Assembly: GCA_017305935.1 (NCBI GenBank)
Contig: JAFKJU010000012.1
Coordinates: forward strand, 180,567-244,566
Source of the DNA: Hyphomicrobiales bacterium
GTDB taxonomy: Bacteria > Pseudomonadota > Alphaproteobacteria > Rhizobiales > Rhizobiaceae
DNA: 64,000 nt
Direction: 5' to 3'
How positions within the stretch are numbered: the first letter of the stretch is position 1; each line of letters starts with the position of its first letter. Positions 53,781 through 63,683 of the stretch are shown here, piece by piece. The notes beneath the pieces were generated by a model that did not search any database, was not told where the DNA came from, and saw only the letters and a program-made list of their open reading frames with translations. The translations under genes were made by a program, and so were the position numbers.

Positions 53781-56105
53781 GTGAAATCTTCGATTGCCGC
53801 CCCGCGCCAGAAATCTTCCGATGCCGGCCGGACGATCCGGTCTCTGGCGCGGTTTCTGGTGCTGGTCGCGGCGCTGTTGTGCTGGAACTTGCCTGCGCGA
53901 GCCGCGCAGCTCGAAAAATACCTGCCGTCCCTGACCCCGCAGGAGTTCTTCCAGGGTGCAGACCGTATCGGCCCGGCCGAGGGTGAGCCGCCGATCGCGC
54001 CGGTCTTCAAGGGTAGCGAGCGGCTCGGCTACGTCTATCTGAACACCGATTTCACCAGCGCCGTCGGTTATTCCGGCAAGCCGATCCATATCGCCGTCGG
54101 CATCGATCCCAAGGGCGTCATCCGCGGCATCAAACTGCTCGACCACAAGGAGCCGATCGTGCTGATCGGCATCCCGCAGGCCAAGGTGGTCGCGGCGCTG
54201 AATTCGCTGATCAATAGCGATTTCCAGGCGGTTGCCGCCGGCACGACCAAGCCGCCTCAGGTGGAGATCGTCTCCGGTGCCACCGTCACCGTGCTGGTCA
54301 TGGGCGACAGCGTCGTGCGCTCGGCGGTCGGGCTGATCCGCAGCGGCAGGTTGGGGGGCACGCCGCTGGCGGCGGAAAACCTGCCGACTGAAATCCGCAA
54401 GGTCGATCTCAGCAAAACCGACACCGCCGACTGGGCGACGCTGACCGGCGATGGTTCCGTGCGCAGCCTTCGCCTCAATGTCGGCGAGGTGACCGATGCC
54501 TTTCGCACGGCCGGACATAATGAAGCCGCAGGCCAGCCGGAGAGCGACAATCCGCAGGACGAATTCATCGAGCTCTATATTGCCCCCGTCTCGGTGCCCT
54601 CCATCGGCCGCAGCCTGCTGGGGCAGGCGGCTTACGACCAGATGCTCAAACGTCTGAAGCCGGGTCAACAAGCGCTGCTGGTGGCCGGCGACGGCGCTTA
54701 TTCCTTCAAGGGCTCGGGTTATGTGCGCGGCGGCATCTTCGATCGCATCGAATTGCTGCAGGACGGCCAGGGCGTGCGGTTCCGCGACAAGGACCACACC
54801 CGCATCGGCGACCTCATGGCCGACGGCGCGCCGAAACTGCGCGAAATCGCCCTGTTCCGCGTCCCCGACAGCTTTGCCTTCGACGTCACCAAGCCTTTCG
54901 ACCTGCAATTGCTGGTGCAGCGCGGTTTTGGCGCGCGCGAAAAGGCGAATGTCACCTATGATCTTGGCTACAACCTGCCCGATCGCTTCGTCGTGACCGA
55001 AAAGGTGGCACCGCCGCCGGCCGCGAAACCGGCCGCGCCGCTGCCCGACGCGCCCCGCGCCATCCCGCCGGTCGGCGAAGGCCCGTTGCCGGATTTCCTG
55101 GGGGAGAACAATCCGCTCTGGGTGAAGATGTGGCAGATGAACACGATCAATATCGTGGTGACGCTCACCGCCACGGTGACCTTGGTCGGCATCTTCTTTT
55201 TCCAGAACACCCTGGTGAAGCGCCCACGTTTCTTCAAATGGCTGCGGCGCGGCTATCTGCTGTTCGTCCTCGTCTGGCTCGGATTGTATGCCAATACGCA
55301 ATTGTCGGTGGTCAACGTTCTCACCTTCATCAATTCGCTGATCACCGGCTTCAACTGGGAGTTCTTCCTCACCTCGCCATTGACCTTCATTCTCTGGGGG
55401 TCGGTTGCCGCCGGCCTGCTGTTCTGGGGGCGCGGTCCATTCTGCGGCTGGCTCTGCCCGTTCGGCGCCCTGCAGGAACTGAGCAACAACCTCGCCCAGT
55501 GGCTGAAGGTGCCGCAGGTGAAGTTGCCCTGGGGCCTGCATGAGAGGCTTTGGCCGATCAAATACATGATCTTCCTCGGTCTTTTCGGCCTGTCGCTCTA
55601 TTCGGTGGCGCTGGCGGAGCTGTTTTCGGAAGTCGAGCCGTTCAAGACGGTCATCATCCTTAAGTTCGCCCGCGAATGGCCCTTTGTGATCTATGGATTG
55701 ACGCTGCTGGCGGCCGGGCTGTTCATCGAGCGCTTCTATTGCCGCTATCTCTGCCCGCTCGGAGCGGCGCTGGCCATTCCCGGCCGCATCCGCATGTTCG
55801 AATGGCTGAAGCGCTGGCCGGAATGCGGCTCGCCCTGCCACCGTTGCGCCAAGGAATGTCCCGTCGAGGCCATCCATCCCGAGGGGCAGATCAATGTCAA
55901 CGAATGCATCTACTGCATGCATTGCCAGGAGCTCTATCACGACGACCAGCGCTGCCCGCACATGATTCAGGTGCGTGTCAAGCGCGAGAAATTCGAAGCC
56001 CGCAATGCGCCGCTGAAGCCGGAAGGCGCAAGCCAGCGCGGACCGGCCATGCCCGTCATCACCCACAACGGAAAGCCCATCGGCCAAGCCGATCCGGCCT
56101 CCTGA
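53781..56105 (+). CDS. nosR: Nitrous oxide reductase expression/electron-transfer protein NosR
   Basis: A 774-residue polytopic flavo-iron-sulfur protein needed for nosZ expression and electron supply to NosZ. N-terminal signal or anchor ([18 protein letters not shown]), periplasmic FMN-binding domain with the flavinylation Thr region in [16 protein letters not shown], membrane helices from about residue 450, CxxxCP motifs [13 protein letters not shown] and [11 protein letters not shown], and two C-terminal 4Fe-4S motifs ([32 protein letters not shown]). GTG start with AGGTGA just upstream. First gene of the nos operon. Confidence 0.95.
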   Translation: MKSSIAAPRQKSSDAGRTIRSLARFLVLVAALLCWNLPARAAQLEKYLPSLTPQEFFQGADRIGPAEGEPPIAPVFKGSERLGYVYLNTDFTSAVGYSGKPIHIAVGIDPKGVIRGIKLLDHKEPIVLIGIPQAKVVAALNSLINSDFQAVAAGTTKPPQVEIVSGATVTVLVMGDSVVRSAVGLIRSGRLGGTPLAAENLPTEIRKVDLSKTDTADWATLTGDGSVRSLRLNVGEVTDAFRTAGHNEAAGQPESDNPQDEFIELYIAPVSVPSIGRSLLGQAAYDQMLKRLKPGQQALLVAGDGAYSFKGSGYVRGGIFDRIELLQDGQGVRFRDKDHTRIGDLMADGAPKLREIALFRVPDSFAFDVTKPFDLQLLVQRGFGAREKANVTYDLGYNLPDRFVVTEKVAPPPAAKPAAPLPDAPRAIPPVGEGPLPDFLGENNPLWVKMWQMNTINIVVTLTATVTLVGIFFFQNTLVKRPRFFKWLRRGYLLFVLVWLGLYANTQLSVVNVLTFINSLITGFNWEFFLTSPLTFILWGSVAAGLLFWGRGPFCGWLCPFGALQELSNNLAQWLKVPQVKLPWGLHERLWPIKYMIFLGLFGLSLYSVALAELFSEVEPFKTVIILKFAREWPFVIYGLTLLAAGLFIERFYCRYLCPLGAALAIPGRIRMFEWLKRWPECGSPCHRCAKECPVEAIHPEGQINVNECIYCMHCQELYHDDQRCPHMIQVRVKREKFEARNAPLKPEGASQRGPAMPVITHNGKPIGQADPAS

Positions 56106-56130
56106 ACATTCAACACCAAGGAGAAAACCC

Positions 56131-58047
56131 ATGTCAGAAGACGACACCAAGAACCGCCTCAGCCGGCGCCAGTTGCTCGGCACCTCGGCGCTCGCGGCAG
56201 CCGCAGCCGGTGCGACCGGCATCGGCGGCGGCGCCATGCTGGCGGGCTCGGCGACCCCGGCGCTGGCGGCGGATCAACACAACAGCGCCGAGGTGAAGCC
56301 CGGCGAACTCGACGAATACTACACCTTCTTCTCCAGCGGGCAGAGCGGCGAGGTCCGCATCGTCGGCCTGCCGTCAATGCGCGAGCTGATGCGCATTCCG
56401 GTCTTCAACCGCGACAGCGCCACCGGCTGGGGCCTGACCAACGAGAGCCTGAAGGTGCTGACCGAAAACCTGCTGCCGGAAGACCGGGAGTTGCTGGCGG
56501 ATCGCGGCGGCACCTTCCACAACGGCGACCTGCACCATCCGCATCTGTCATTTACCGACGGCACCTATGACGGCCGCTATCTCTTCGCCAACGACAAGGC
56601 CAATACCCGCGTCTGCCGTATTCGCCTCGACGTGATGAAATGCGACAAGATCATCCAGCTTCCCAACCAGCACACCGTCCACGGGTTGCGCGTGCAGAAA
56701 TATCCGAAGACCGGCTATGTCTTCTGCAACGGCGAGGACCGCGTGCCGATCCCCAATGACGGCAAGAACCTGACCGACACCAAGAACTACCACGCCATCT
56801 TCACCGCCGTCGACGGCGAGACCATGAAGATCGCCTGGCAGGTGATGGTCGACGGCAATCTCGACAATGTCGATGCCGACTATCAGGGCAAATACGCCTT
56901 CGCCACCTGCTACAATTCCGAGGAAGGCACGACGCTGGCCGAGATGATGTCCAGCGAGCAGGACTGGATCGTCATCTTCAACCTGAAGCGGATTGAGGAA
57001 GCCGTTGCCAAGGGCGAGATCAAGATGATGAACGGCGTGCCGGTCGTCGACGGTCGCCACGGCTCGAAATTCACCCGCTACATCCCCGTCGCCAACAGCC
57101 CCCACGGCATGAACACCGCGCCCGACGGCATCCATGTGGTCGCCAACGGTAAGCTGTCGCCGACCGTCACCGTCTTCGACGTGCGCAAGTTCGACGACCT
57201 GTTCGACGACAAGATCAAGCCGCGCGATTGCGTCGTCGCCGAGCCGGAACTCGGACTCGGGCCGCTGCATACCGCCTATGACGGCAAGGGCAACGCCTAT
57301 ACGACCCTGTTCATCGACAGCCAGGTCTGCAAGTGGAACATCGAGGACGCCAAGCGCGCCTTCAAGGGCGAGAAGGTCAACCCCATCCGCCAGAAGCTCG
57401 ACGTGCAGTATCAGCCGGGCCATAACCACACCTCCATGGGCCAGACCAAGGAGGCGGACGGCAAATGGCTGATTTCGCTGAACAAGTTCTCCAAGGACCG
57501 CTATCTCAACGTCGGGCCGCTGAAGCCGGAGAACGACCAGCTCATCGACATCTCCGGCGACAAGATGGTGGTGGTGCATGACGGCCCGAGCTTTGCCGAG
57601 CCGCATGATGCGACCATCGTCCACCGTTCCAAGATCAACCCGGTGAATTTCTGGGACCGCAACGATCCTTTCTTCGCCGATGCCGTGGCACAGGCCAAGA
57701 AGGACGGCCTCGACCTGATGGAAGCCAACGAGGTAGTCCGCGACGGCAACAAGGTGCGCGTCTACATGACATCGTCGGCGCCTGCCTTCGGCCTTACCGA
57801 TTTCACCGTCAAGCAGGGCGATGAAGTGACCGTCTACGTCACCAATATCGATGAGATCGAGGATCTGACCCACGGCTTCGCCATCATCAACTACGGCATC
57901 AACATGGAAGTGGCGCCGCAGGCGACGGCATCGGTCACCTTCAAGGCGTCGAAGCCGGGCGTGTGGTGGTATTACTGCTCATGGTTCTGCCATGCCATGC
58001 ATATGGAGATGAAGGGCCGGATGCTCGTGGAACCGAAGGAGGCATGA
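56131..58047 (+). CDS. nosZ: Nitrous oxide reductase NosZ (clade I, Tat-exported)
   Basis: A 638-residue periplasmic copper enzyme reducing N2O to N2. Twin-arginine signal [15 protein letters not shown], then the seven-bladed propeller with CuZ histidine regions ([43 protein letters not shown]). The C-terminal cupredoxin domain carries the CuA site [12 protein letters not shown] (Cys616, Cys620, His624, Met627). The Tat signal and the nosR-nosD flanks define clade I. An AAGGAG site precedes the ATG; the stop overlaps a possible earlier nosD start. Confidence 0.97.
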   Translation: MSEDDTKNRLSRRQLLGTSALAAAAAGATGIGGGAMLAGSATPALAADQHNSAEVKPGELDEYYTFFSSGQSGEVRIVGLPSMRELMRIPVFNRDSATGWGLTNESLKVLTENLLPEDRELLADRGGTFHNGDLHHPHLSFTDGTYDGRYLFANDKANTRVCRIRLDVMKCDKIIQLPNQHTVHGLRVQKYPKTGYVFCNGEDRVPIPNDGKNLTDTKNYHAIFTAVDGETMKIAWQVMVDGNLDNVDADYQGKYAFATCYNSEEGTTLAEMMSSEQDWIVIFNLKRIEEAVAKGEIKMMNGVPVVDGRHGSKFTRYIPVANSPHGMNTAPDGIHVVANGKLSPTVTVFDVRKFDDLFDDKIKPRDCVVAEPELGLGPLHTAYDGKGNAYTTLFIDSQVCKWNIEDAKRAFKGEKVNPIRQKLDVQYQPGHNHTSMGQTKEADGKWLISLNKFSKDRYLNVGPLKPENDQLIDISGDKMVVVHDGPSFAEPHDATIVHRSKINPVNFWDRNDPFFADAVAQAKKDGLDLMEANEVVRDGNKVRVYMTSSAPAFGLTDFTVKQGDEVTVYVTNIDEIEDLTHGFAIINYGINMEVAPQATASVTFKASKPGVWWYYCSWFCHAMHMEMKGRMLVEPKEA

Positions 58048-58052
58048 CATCC

Positions 58053-59453
58053 ATGCCGCGTCTTCGCCCGACATCGCGCCTGACGTTTCGCAGCGGCTGG
58101 ATGCGGCTGGCCATGCGCATCGGGCTCGGTGTCTGCGGCGCGGTTTCCCCGGCTCTGGCCGGGGAAACCCTCGTCCGTCCGGGCGACGACCTGCAGGCGG
58201 CGCTCTCCAGCGCCGCTGAAGGCGATACGCTTCGTCTCGCGCCCGGCCGGTACACGGGTCCGCTCGTGCTCGACCGGCGTGTGACGCTGGAAGGGGCGCC
58301 GGGCGCGGTCGTCGACGGGCAGGGCAGGGGAAACACGATTACCGTCAATGCACCGGGCAGCACGGTGCGCGGCCTGGAAGTCATCGGCTCCGGCGGCAAT
58401 CTCTACGATCTCAATTCCGGAATCTTCGTTTCGCAGACGGCGACGGGGGCGCTCGTCGAGAACAACGTCCTGACCGGCAATCTCTTCGGCATCTACCTGC
58501 ATGGGGCCGCCGATTCCGTGGCGCGCGGCAATACCGTGACCGGCAAGCGTGGCGTGCGCATGGCCGAGACCGGCAGCGGCGTTTCCATCTGGAACGCGCC
58601 GGGCGCAAAGGTGCTCGACAACGTCATCCGTTACGGTCGCGACGGCATCTATACCAATGCCAGCAAGCGCAATGTCTTTCATGGCAACCTGATGGAGCAT
58701 GTCCGCTTTGCCGTGCATTACATGTATACCGACGACAGCGAGGTCAGCGGCAACATCTCGCGCGACAATTCCGTCGGTTTTGCGCTGATGTACACCAAGC
58801 GCCTGAAGGTGCTCGACAATCTTTCGGAAGGCGACCGCGATCACGGTCTGCTGATGAACTATACCAACAATTCCACCGTCAGCGGCAACCGTGTGCTCGG
58901 GCGCCTGCTGCCCGCCAGCCGCTGGATGGATGCCGGCGTGCAGGCGGCCGAGCCCGGCATGGCTGCGCCGGTCGATACGGTCGAGACAGCCGATCCCGGC
59001 AGCGACCGGATCGGGCCGGAAAAATGCGTCTTCATCTACAATGCCAACCGCAACCGCTTCACCGACAACCGGTTCGAAGGCTGCAATATCGGCATTCATT
59101 TCACCGCCGGCTCGGAAGGCAATGCGATGAGCGGCAACGCCTTCATCGGCAATCGCACCCAGGTCAAATATGTCGGCACGCGCGATCTCGACTGGTCGGT
59201 GGACGGGCGCGGCAATTTCTGGAGCGACAACCCCGCCTTCGACCTCGATGGCGACGGCATCGCCGACAGCCCCTATCGTCCCAACGATCTCGTCGACGTG
59301 GTGTTGTGGACCGCGCCGCAGGCGAAAATCCTCGTCAACAGTCCCGCCGTCCAGACCATCCGCTGGGCGCAGACGCAGTTTCCGGCGCTGCTGCCGGGCG
59401 GGGTGGTCGACAGCCATCCCCTGATGCAGCCGCCGCGAAAGGAACGACCATGA
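58053..59453 (+). CDS. nosD: Copper-site maturation protein NosD
   Basis: A 466-residue periplasmic protein. N-terminal signal (GLGVCGAVSPALAGE), then a right-handed parallel beta-helix built of repeats such as LVENNVLTGNLFGIYLHGAA, VLDNVIRYGRDGIYTNAS and NRFTDNRFEGCNIGIHFTA. It works with the NosFY ABC complex to build the CuZ cluster of NosZ. ATG 58053 is preferred because AAGGAGG ends 10 bases before it; ATG 58044, overlapping the nosZ stop, has that site only 1 base away. Confidence 0.93.
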   Translation: MPRLRPTSRLTFRSGWMRLAMRIGLGVCGAVSPALAGETLVRPGDDLQAALSSAAEGDTLRLAPGRYTGPLVLDRRVTLEGAPGAVVDGQGRGNTITVNAPGSTVRGLEVIGSGGNLYDLNSGIFVSQTATGALVENNVLTGNLFGIYLHGAADSVARGNTVTGKRGVRMAETGSGVSIWNAPGAKVLDNVIRYGRDGIYTNASKRNVFHGNLMEHVRFAVHYMYTDDSEVSGNISRDNSVGFALMYTKRLKVLDNLSEGDRDHGLLMNYTNNSTVSGNRVLGRLLPASRWMDAGVQAAEPGMAAPVDTVETADPGSDRIGPEKCVFIYNANRNRFTDNRFEGCNIGIHFTAGSEGNAMSGNAFIGNRTQVKYVGTRDLDWSVDGRGNFWSDNPAFDLDGDGIADSPYRPNDLVDVVLWTAPQAKILVNSPAVQTIRWAQTQFPALLPGGVVDSHPLMQPPRKERP

Positions 59454-60358
59454 GCGAAACCGTGTGCCTCACCGGGGTCACCAAGACCTATGCCGGCGTC
59501 GAGGCGATCCGCGACGCGTCCTACAGCCTCAAGGCGAGCGAGACCGTTGCGCTGGTCGGCCATAACGGCGCCGGCAAGACGACGATGATCAAGCTGATGC
59601 TCGGCCTCATCCATCCGACCGCCGGCTCCGTGCGCGTGCTCGGCGAGAACCCCGCCGCCGGCGCCTTCGCCGCCCGCCGGAAACTCGGCTACCTGCCCGA
59701 GCACGTCTCCTTCAACATGGCGCTGACGGGGGCGGAAACGCTCGCCTTCTACGCCCGTCTGAAGGGCGCGCCGAAGAGCGACATTCCGCGCCTGCTGGAG
59801 CATGTGGGCCTGGCGGACGCCGCGCGTCGCCGCGTCGGCACCTATTCCAAAGGCATGCGCCAAAGGCTGGGCCTCGCGCAGGCTCTGCTCGGAGAACCGG
59901 CCCTGCTGCTGCTCGACGAGCCGACCACCGGCCTCGACCCGGCGCTGCGCCGGCATTTCTACGACCTGTTGCAGGCCATGCGCGCCGCCGGCGCCACGAT
60001 CCTGATGTCCTCCCATGCCTTGACCGAACTGGAGAGCCAGGTGGACCGCGTCATCATCGCCGATCGCGGCCGCGTCATCGCCGACGGCTCGATCGAGGCG
60101 CTGCGCGCCATCGCCAAGCTGCCGGTGCGACTGCGGCTCGGTTTTCGTGATGCCGGTTCGCCGCCCGATATCGCCGGCATCCGCTGGCGGCCGCTTGGCG
60201 GCGGCAGCGTCGAGACCGAGACGACGCCGGAGGGCAAGATGGAACTGATCCGCCGCATCGTCGCCGCCAACGGCAATCTCGCCGATCTCGACGTCATCGT
60301 CCCGACCCTGGACGAGCTATACGCCCACTTCCTGTCCCGCAAGGAGGCCGCGGAATGA
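59450..60358 (+). CDS. nosF: ABC ATPase NosF
   Basis: A 302-residue ATPase. Walker A GHNGAGKTT (residues 37-45), signature YSKGMRQRLGLAQA (a SKG-type signature common in NosF), Walker B LLLLDEPTTGLDP and switch His in SSHALTELE. It powers NosY and NosD in delivering sulfur and copper-site components. It overlaps nosD and nosY by 4 bases each. Confidence 0.93.
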   Translation: MSETVCLTGVTKTYAGVEAIRDASYSLKASETVALVGHNGAGKTTMIKLMLGLIHPTAGSVRVLGENPAAGAFAARRKLGYLPEHVSFNMALTGAETLAFYARLKGAPKSDIPRLLEHVGLADAARRRVGTYSKGMRQRLGLAQALLGEPALLLLDEPTTGLDPALRRHFYDLLQAMRAAGATILMSSHALTELESQVDRVIIADRGRVIADGSIEALRAIAKLPVRLRLGFRDAGSPPDIAGIRWRPLGGGSVETETTPEGKMELIRRIVAANGNLADLDVIVPTLDELYAHFLSRKEAAE

Positions 60359-61185
60359 AAAATCTCTGCGTCATCGCGCTCAAGGAAATCCAGGAGGGCC
60401 TGCGCAATCGCTGGGTGCTGGCGACCACGCTGCTGCTGGCGGCCTTGGCGCTCAGCCTCACCTTCCTCGGCAATGCCCCGACCGGTTCAGGCATCGGCAG
60501 CGGGCGGCTCGACGTCGTCATCGTCAGCCTGTCGAGCCTGACGATCTTCCTCATTCCGCTCATCGCGCTGCTGATCTCCCATGACGCCATCGTCGGCGAG
60601 ATGGAGCGCGGCACCATGCTGCTGCTTTTGAGCTATCCGGTCGGGCGCAGACAGGTGGTGCTCGGCAAATTCCTCGGCCACCTGGTCATCCTCGCTTTCG
60701 CCACCGTCGCCGGATATGGTGCGGCGGCCGTGGCGCTGGTGGCAAGTGGGGCCAGCATCGATGCGGCTAGCTGGCTTGCCTTCCTGTCCTTGATCGGCTC
60801 CTCGGTGCTGCTCGGGGCGGTGTTCATCGCCATCGGTTTTCTCGCCAGCGTCACGGTGCGCGAACGGTCCACAGCTGCGGGCGTCGCCATCGGCGTCTGG
60901 CTACTGTTCGTGTTGATCTACGACATGGCGCTGCTTGGAGTCCTCGTCGTCGATCAGGGGCGCACCATCGGCGCGGGCGCGCTGAACGCGCTGTTGCTCG
61001 TCAATCCGACCGATGCCTATCGCCTGTTGAATTTCGGCGCCGGCGGGGCGGGAACGCTGACCGGCATGAGTGGCGCCGCCGCCAACGCCACGCTTGGGCC
61101 CGGCACGCTTGCCGGCGCGCTCGTCCTGTGGACAGCGCTGCCGCTCATTCTCTCCATGCTGCTGTTTTCGAGGAAGGAACTATGA
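60355..61185 (+). CDS. nosY: ABC-2 permease NosY
   Basis: A 276-residue permease with six hydrophobic segments. The conserved DAIVGEMERGTMLLLLSYPV loop after TM2 is typical of NosY. It forms the membrane part of the NosDFY complex. It overlaps nosF and nosL by 4 bases each, so stoichiometry is set by coupled translation. Confidence 0.93.
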   Translation: MKNLCVIALKEIQEGLRNRWVLATTLLLAALALSLTFLGNAPTGSGIGSGRLDVVIVSLSSLTIFLIPLIALLISHDAIVGEMERGTMLLLLSYPVGRRQVVLGKFLGHLVILAFATVAGYGAAAVALVASGASIDAASWLAFLSLIGSSVLLGAVFIAIGFLASVTVRERSTAAGVAIGVWLLFVLIYDMALLGVLVVDQGRTIGAGALNALLLVNPTDAYRLLNFGAGGAGTLTGMSGAAANATLGPGTLAGALVLWTALPLILSMLLFSRKEL

Positions 61186-61703
61186 ATCGCCTGGCTTCCC
61201 TTGCCGTTCTGGCCTTCGCGCTTGGCCTCGCCGCCTGCTCTCCCGAAAACAAGGCGGCGCCGCCGCCCTTTGCGCTCACCGAGACGGCAATGGGCCGCTA
61301 TTGCGGCATGAACGTGCTGGAGCATCCCGGTCCCAAGGGGCAGGTGATCCTCGATCCGGTGCGCGAAGCGATCTGGTTTTCGTCCGCCCGCGACACGCTG
61401 GCCTTCACCATGCTGCCGGAGGAGCCGAAGACGATTGCCGCCATCTATGTCTCCGACATGGGCAAGGCCCCGACCTGGCAAGAGCCCGGCGCGGAGAACT
61501 GGGTCGATGCCAGGAAGGCTTTCTACGTCATCGAAAGCGCCGCCGTCGGCGGCATGGGCGTGCGCGAGGCGGTGCCCTTTTCGCAGCGTTCGGCGGCGGA
61601 AAGCTTCCAGGCGGAGAAGGGCGGCCGCATCGTCACCTTCGGCGAGATGCCGCAGGACTATATTCTCGGCGCCGAGACGGCGAGCGCCGGAGACCAGCCC
61701 TGA
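61182..61703 (+). CDS. nosL: Copper chaperone lipoprotein NosL
   Basis: A 173-residue lipoprotein. The signal ends in the lipobox LGLAAC (Cys19). The Cu(I)-binding motif is GRYCGMNVLEHPGPKGQ. The rest (VREAIWFSSARDTLAFTML, FYVIESAAVGGMG) is the normal NosL/MerB-like fold. It hands copper to NosD/NosZ in the periplasm. Confidence 0.93.
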   Translation: MNRLASLAVLAFALGLAACSPENKAAPPPFALTETAMGRYCGMNVLEHPGPKGQVILDPVREAIWFSSARDTLAFTMLPEEPKTIAAIYVSDMGKAPTWQEPGAENWVDARKAFYVIESAAVGGMGVREAVPFSQRSAAESFQAEKGGRIVTFGEMPQDYILGAETASAGDQP

Positions 61704-61707
61704 GTTG

Positions 61708-61814
61708 GAGCGTTCCCGCTTTTCCTTGAGTGGCGAAAACGCTCTCACCCCCTGTTTTGCCGCATGTGCGGAGGCGGGACCGCGTTTTGTGGTTTTGCTG
61801 AAAATGCTCTGAAG
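61708..61814. repeat. Repeat-like inverted element inside the nos operon
   Basis: GAGCGTT (61708-61714) pairs with AACGCTC (61738-61744), and TTTTGCTGAAAATGCTC closes the unit near 61793-61810. The words AGAGCATTTT and GCTCT correspond, on the opposite strand, to the other repeats in the window. It fills the 121-bp nosL-nosX gap, the only long gap in the operon. Confidence 0.5.
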
Positions 61815-61824
61815 GAGATGTATC

Positions 61825-62820
61825 ATGGTGGACCGCATGTCCCGCAGACGCTTTATCGGTATCAGCGCCGCGCTCGCTGGCCTGAGCCTGCTGCCGCCGC
61901 GCGCAGTGCGCGCCGAAGACGGCGCACAAGTCTGGCACGGCTTTGCGCTGGGCGCGCCGGCAATGATCGTCCTCAACCATCCGGACAAGGCGGAGGCTAG
62001 GCGGCTCTTCGGCCGCATCGAGGCCGAGACCGAGCGGCTGGAGGCGATCTTCAGCCTGTTTCGTTCCGATTCCGAACTCGCCTTGCTCAACCGCACCGGC
62101 GCCCTTGCCGCTCCGTCCGCGGAAATGGTGGACCTGCTTGCCCGCTGCCGCGATATTCACCGCGAAAGCGGCGGGCTGTTCGACCCGACGGTGCAGCCGT
62201 TATGGACATGCCTCTTCCGGCATTTTTCCGCCAGCGACCCCGATCCGGCCGGGCCGGCTGCCGAGGAGATGCGGCAGGCCTTGGATCTGGTGGGTTTCGA
62301 TGCGCTGCGCGCCAATGCCGACCGCATCGCCTTCTCCCGTCGGGGCATGGCGTTGACCCTCAACGGCGTGGCTCAGGGTTATATCACCGACCGCATCACC
62401 GCTCTCCTGGCCGAGAACGGCCTGACGCAAAGCCTCGTGGATATGGGCGAATATCGCGCGCTCGGCACTCGGCCGGACGGCACCCCCTGGCGGGTCGGCC
62501 TGTCGACGCTGGAAAGCGATGCAACGCCCGACCGATTCGTCGATCTTGCCGGCAAGGCGCTGGCGACATCGAGCGCCGAGGGTTTCAGTTTCGATGCCAG
62601 CGGACGCTTCAATCATCTGCTCGACCCCAGAACCGGCCTTTCCGCCTCGCTCTATGCCTATCTCACCGTCGTCGCGCCGGATGCGGCTGGGGCCGATGCC
62701 TGGGCGACGGCATTCAGCCTGATGTCGCCGGAGGAAATTGCCCGGGTGGTGAAGGCGCAGGGCAATATCACCGTCTATCTGCGCCAGCGCGACGGGAAAA
62801 GGCTGGTTCTTTCCGCCTGA
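61825..62820 (+). CDS. nosX: FAD:protein FMN transferase NosX (ApbE family)
   Basis: A 331-residue Tat-exported flavin transferase. Signal MSRRRFIGISAALAGLSLL, ApbE motifs IEAETERLEAIFSLFRSDSE, ESGGLFDPTVQPLW, LNGVAQGYITDRI and HLLDPRTGLSASLYAYLTVV with ADAWATAFSLM. It flavinylates the Thr of NosR with FMN. AAGGAG lies just before the ATG. It is separated from nosL by the repeat element, so it may have its own expression level. Confidence 0.93.
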   Translation: MVDRMSRRRFIGISAALAGLSLLPPRAVRAEDGAQVWHGFALGAPAMIVLNHPDKAEARRLFGRIEAETERLEAIFSLFRSDSELALLNRTGALAAPSAEMVDLLARCRDIHRESGGLFDPTVQPLWTCLFRHFSASDPDPAGPAAEEMRQALDLVGFDALRANADRIAFSRRGMALTLNGVAQGYITDRITALLAENGLTQSLVDMGEYRALGTRPDGTPWRVGLSTLESDATPDRFVDLAGKALATSSAEGFSFDASGRFNHLLDPRTGLSASLYAYLTVVAPDAAGADAWATAFSLMSPEEIARVVKAQGNITVYLRQRDGKRLVLSA

Positions 62821-62896
62821 AGCGCGACCAAGCGTTTGCATCGCCTGCATTCTCGTCCTAAAACCCCGGCTGACGCGAGAGGAACAGGGACGCATC

Positions 62897-63589
62897 ATGA
62901 TTGATCGTGAACTCGTCGAGGTCCTGCCGATCTTGCAGGGGCTCGACGCTACGGCGCTGGACAGGTTGCTGACCCATGCGGTCCAGCGCAATTACGCCAA
63001 AGGGGCGGCGGTTTTCCAGCAAGGGGAGGATGCGACGCATTTCTTCCTGCTGCTGCGGGGCCGGTTGAAGGTGTTGCAGGTCACCGCCGACGGCCAGCAA
63101 TTCATCGTGCGTGTCGTCAATCCGGGCGATCTGTTCGGCGTCGCGATGGCCATCGGCCGCACCCAGTATCCGGGCACGCCGGTCGCCGCCGTGGACAGCA
63201 TCGCCCTGGCATGGCCGATGACGATGATGCACGACATCCTGCAGCGCAGCCCGACACTCGCCATCAACACCATGCAGATGATCGGCCAGCGTCTCGATGC
63301 CGCCCACGAGCGTCTGCGGGAAATGTCGACGCATGACGTCGAGGGTCGCGTCGCCCATGCCGTCATCCGGCTGGCGCGGGAGGCGGGCGTGATATCGGGC
63401 GCTGAAATCCGCATCGATTTTCCCGTTTCGCGCCAGGACATCGCCGAGATGACCGGCACGACGCTACATACCGTCTCGCGCATCCTCAGCCATTGGGAAA
63501 CGAAGGGGCTGGTCAAGGGCGGTCGCCAGCTTCTGGTGATCACCGACCTGCCGGGGCTGCGCCGTCTCGCGGGCGAGGAAAACGACTGA
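62897..63589 (+). CDS. Crp/Fnr family regulator of the Nnr/Dnr class
   Basis: A 230-residue regulator. cNMP-type effector domain ([35 protein letters not shown]), long dimer helix, and C-terminal helix-turn-helix [20 protein letters not shown]. There is no Cys anywhere, so it cannot carry the Fnr 4Fe-4S cluster; NO sensing through heme, as in Dnr/NnrR, fits better. It lies 76 bp after nosX and upstream of a gene with a TTTG-N8-CAAA box, and should control nos and pseudoazurin. Exact orthology to NnrR is not provable by eye. Confidence 0.8.
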   Translation: MIDRELVEVLPILQGLDATALDRLLTHAVQRNYAKGAAVFQQGEDATHFFLLLRGRLKVLQVTADGQQFIVRVVNPGDLFGVAMAIGRTQYPGTPVAAVDSIALAWPMTMMHDILQRSPTLAINTMQMIGQRLDAAHERLREMSTHDVEGRVAHAVIRLAREAGVISGAEIRIDFPVSRQDIAEMTGTTLHTVSRILSHWETKGLVKGGRQLLVITDLPGLRRLAGEEND

Positions 63590-63606
63590 CCGCCGGATAT
63601 TTCCCG

Positions 63607-63628
63607 CTCTTTGTTCCCCCGCAAAGAG
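63607..63628 (+). promoter_or_regulatory. Crp/Fnr-type box upstream of pseudoazurin
   Basis: CTCTTTG (63607-63613) and CAAAGAG (63622-63628) flank an 8-bp spacer, giving TTTG-N8-CAAA as at nosR. The centre is 66 bp before the pseudoazurin ATG, leaving room for a class II (-41.5) promoter start near 63659. Confidence 0.72.
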
Positions 63629-63683
63629 GGGGCGCCGCACCGGGCGTACACCCATGCCAGTCCTTGAACCAATGGAGACTGAC

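Noticed and set aside
53646..56237. Very long open frame on the minus strand across nosR (863 codons)
   Set aside because: It lies exactly opposite nosR, which has full motif support. The minus-strand protein has no domain pattern and is a by-product of high GC codon use.
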